This document shows, one piece after another, positions 63,985 through 64,000 of a stretch of 64,000 bases of DNA. Within the stretch, counting starts at the first letter, position 1, and each line of letters opens with the position of its first letter. The notes under the pieces were generated by a model. The model was not told the DNA's origin. It ran no database searches and saw only the letters and a list, made by a program, of their open reading frames with translations. Source of the stretch: Chloroflexi bacterium 54-19 (GTDB taxonomy: Bacteria; Chloroflexota; Chloroflexia; Chloroheliales; Chloroheliaceae). Location of the stretch: positions 21,857-85,856 of the forward strand of contig MKTJ01000041.1 in the NCBI GenBank assembly GCA_001898225.1. The letters run 5' to 3'. The translations under genes were made by a program, and so were the position numbers.

Positions 63985-64000
63985 ATGAACAAAAAATATA
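63985..64000 (+). CDS. First codons of a further gene, possibly an IS630-type transposase
   Basis: ATG at 63985 opens MNKKY up to the window end, with AAGG about 10 bases upstream. It follows the break in tnsB. MNKKY is how many IS630-family transposases begin, but five residues cannot prove it. Confidence 0.3.

Overview
The window looks like part of a plasmid, megaplasmid or second chromosome of a Chloroflexota bacterium (Ktedonobacteria/Chloroflexia-like). That assignment is an inference. It rests on moderate GC, a lipoprotein with a long Thr/Pro/Ala linker, very large Ser/Thr-kinase and WD40 proteins, HerA-NurA end-processing genes, and ISL3, IS66 and IS3 elements. Replicon status is better supported: a parA-parB locus, a putative Rep gene with DnaA-box-like sites upstream, and an array of iteron-like composite repeats downstream all lie at 27-37 kb.

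Layout. 1-4.9 kb: the 5' part of an EVE/HNH-like gene cut by the window edge, a secreted nuclease lipoprotein, a VWA protein and a Sir2-family gene with an apparent +1 frameshift. 4.9-7.6 kb: a DUF4258-like gene, then a tightly overlapping + strand operon (sigma-like factor, small HTH-like protein, ImmA/IrrE metallopeptidase) and a 51-residue membrane protein. 7.6-19.6 kb: a DNA-end-processing island (NurA, HerA, RecB-like nuclease-helicase fusion, Mre11/SbcD, and a convergent Rad50-like ATPase with a transmembrane hairpin instead of a zinc hook). 20.4-21.5 kb: a sigma factor and a small zinc-finger protein. 21.7-26.1 kb: a mobile-element scar with a broken TIR gene, a decayed IS3 element, an intact ISL3 element with an 8-bp target duplication, a toxin-like remnant and an IS6 remnant.

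27-37.3 kb is the replicon core: antirepressor, parB, parA, an intact IS66 element, a parS-like site, the rep gene, five copies of a roughly 38-bp composite repeat (palindrome plus iteron), and a replisome-organiser-like gene. 37.9-54.5 kb is one minus-strand operon of four large genes: a NERD/pseudokinase/kinase/ATPase protein, a 537-residue protein, a 1867-residue HerA-type ATPase with a PD-(D/E)XK-like motif, and a coiled-coil protein with 28 WD40 repeats in four seven-blade sets. The first three resemble MAD6-MAD7-MAD8 of the methylation-associated defence system (MADS), but no methyltransferase is present. I regard this operon as the most interesting part of the window.

55.2-60.6 kb: a winged-helix-like gene, a DinD/BRO-like gene, and a three-gene set (PD-(D/E)XK-like nuclease, winged-helix-like protein, P-loop ATPase) that may be a second undescribed system. 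61-64 kb: a gene-free stretch with several strong inverted repeats, including a perfect 38-bp palindrome, followed by Tn7-like tnsA (catalytic Lys apparently Met) and a tnsB that breaks off near the window end, probably at an inserted IS. No tRNA, rRNA or CRISPR array was recognised.
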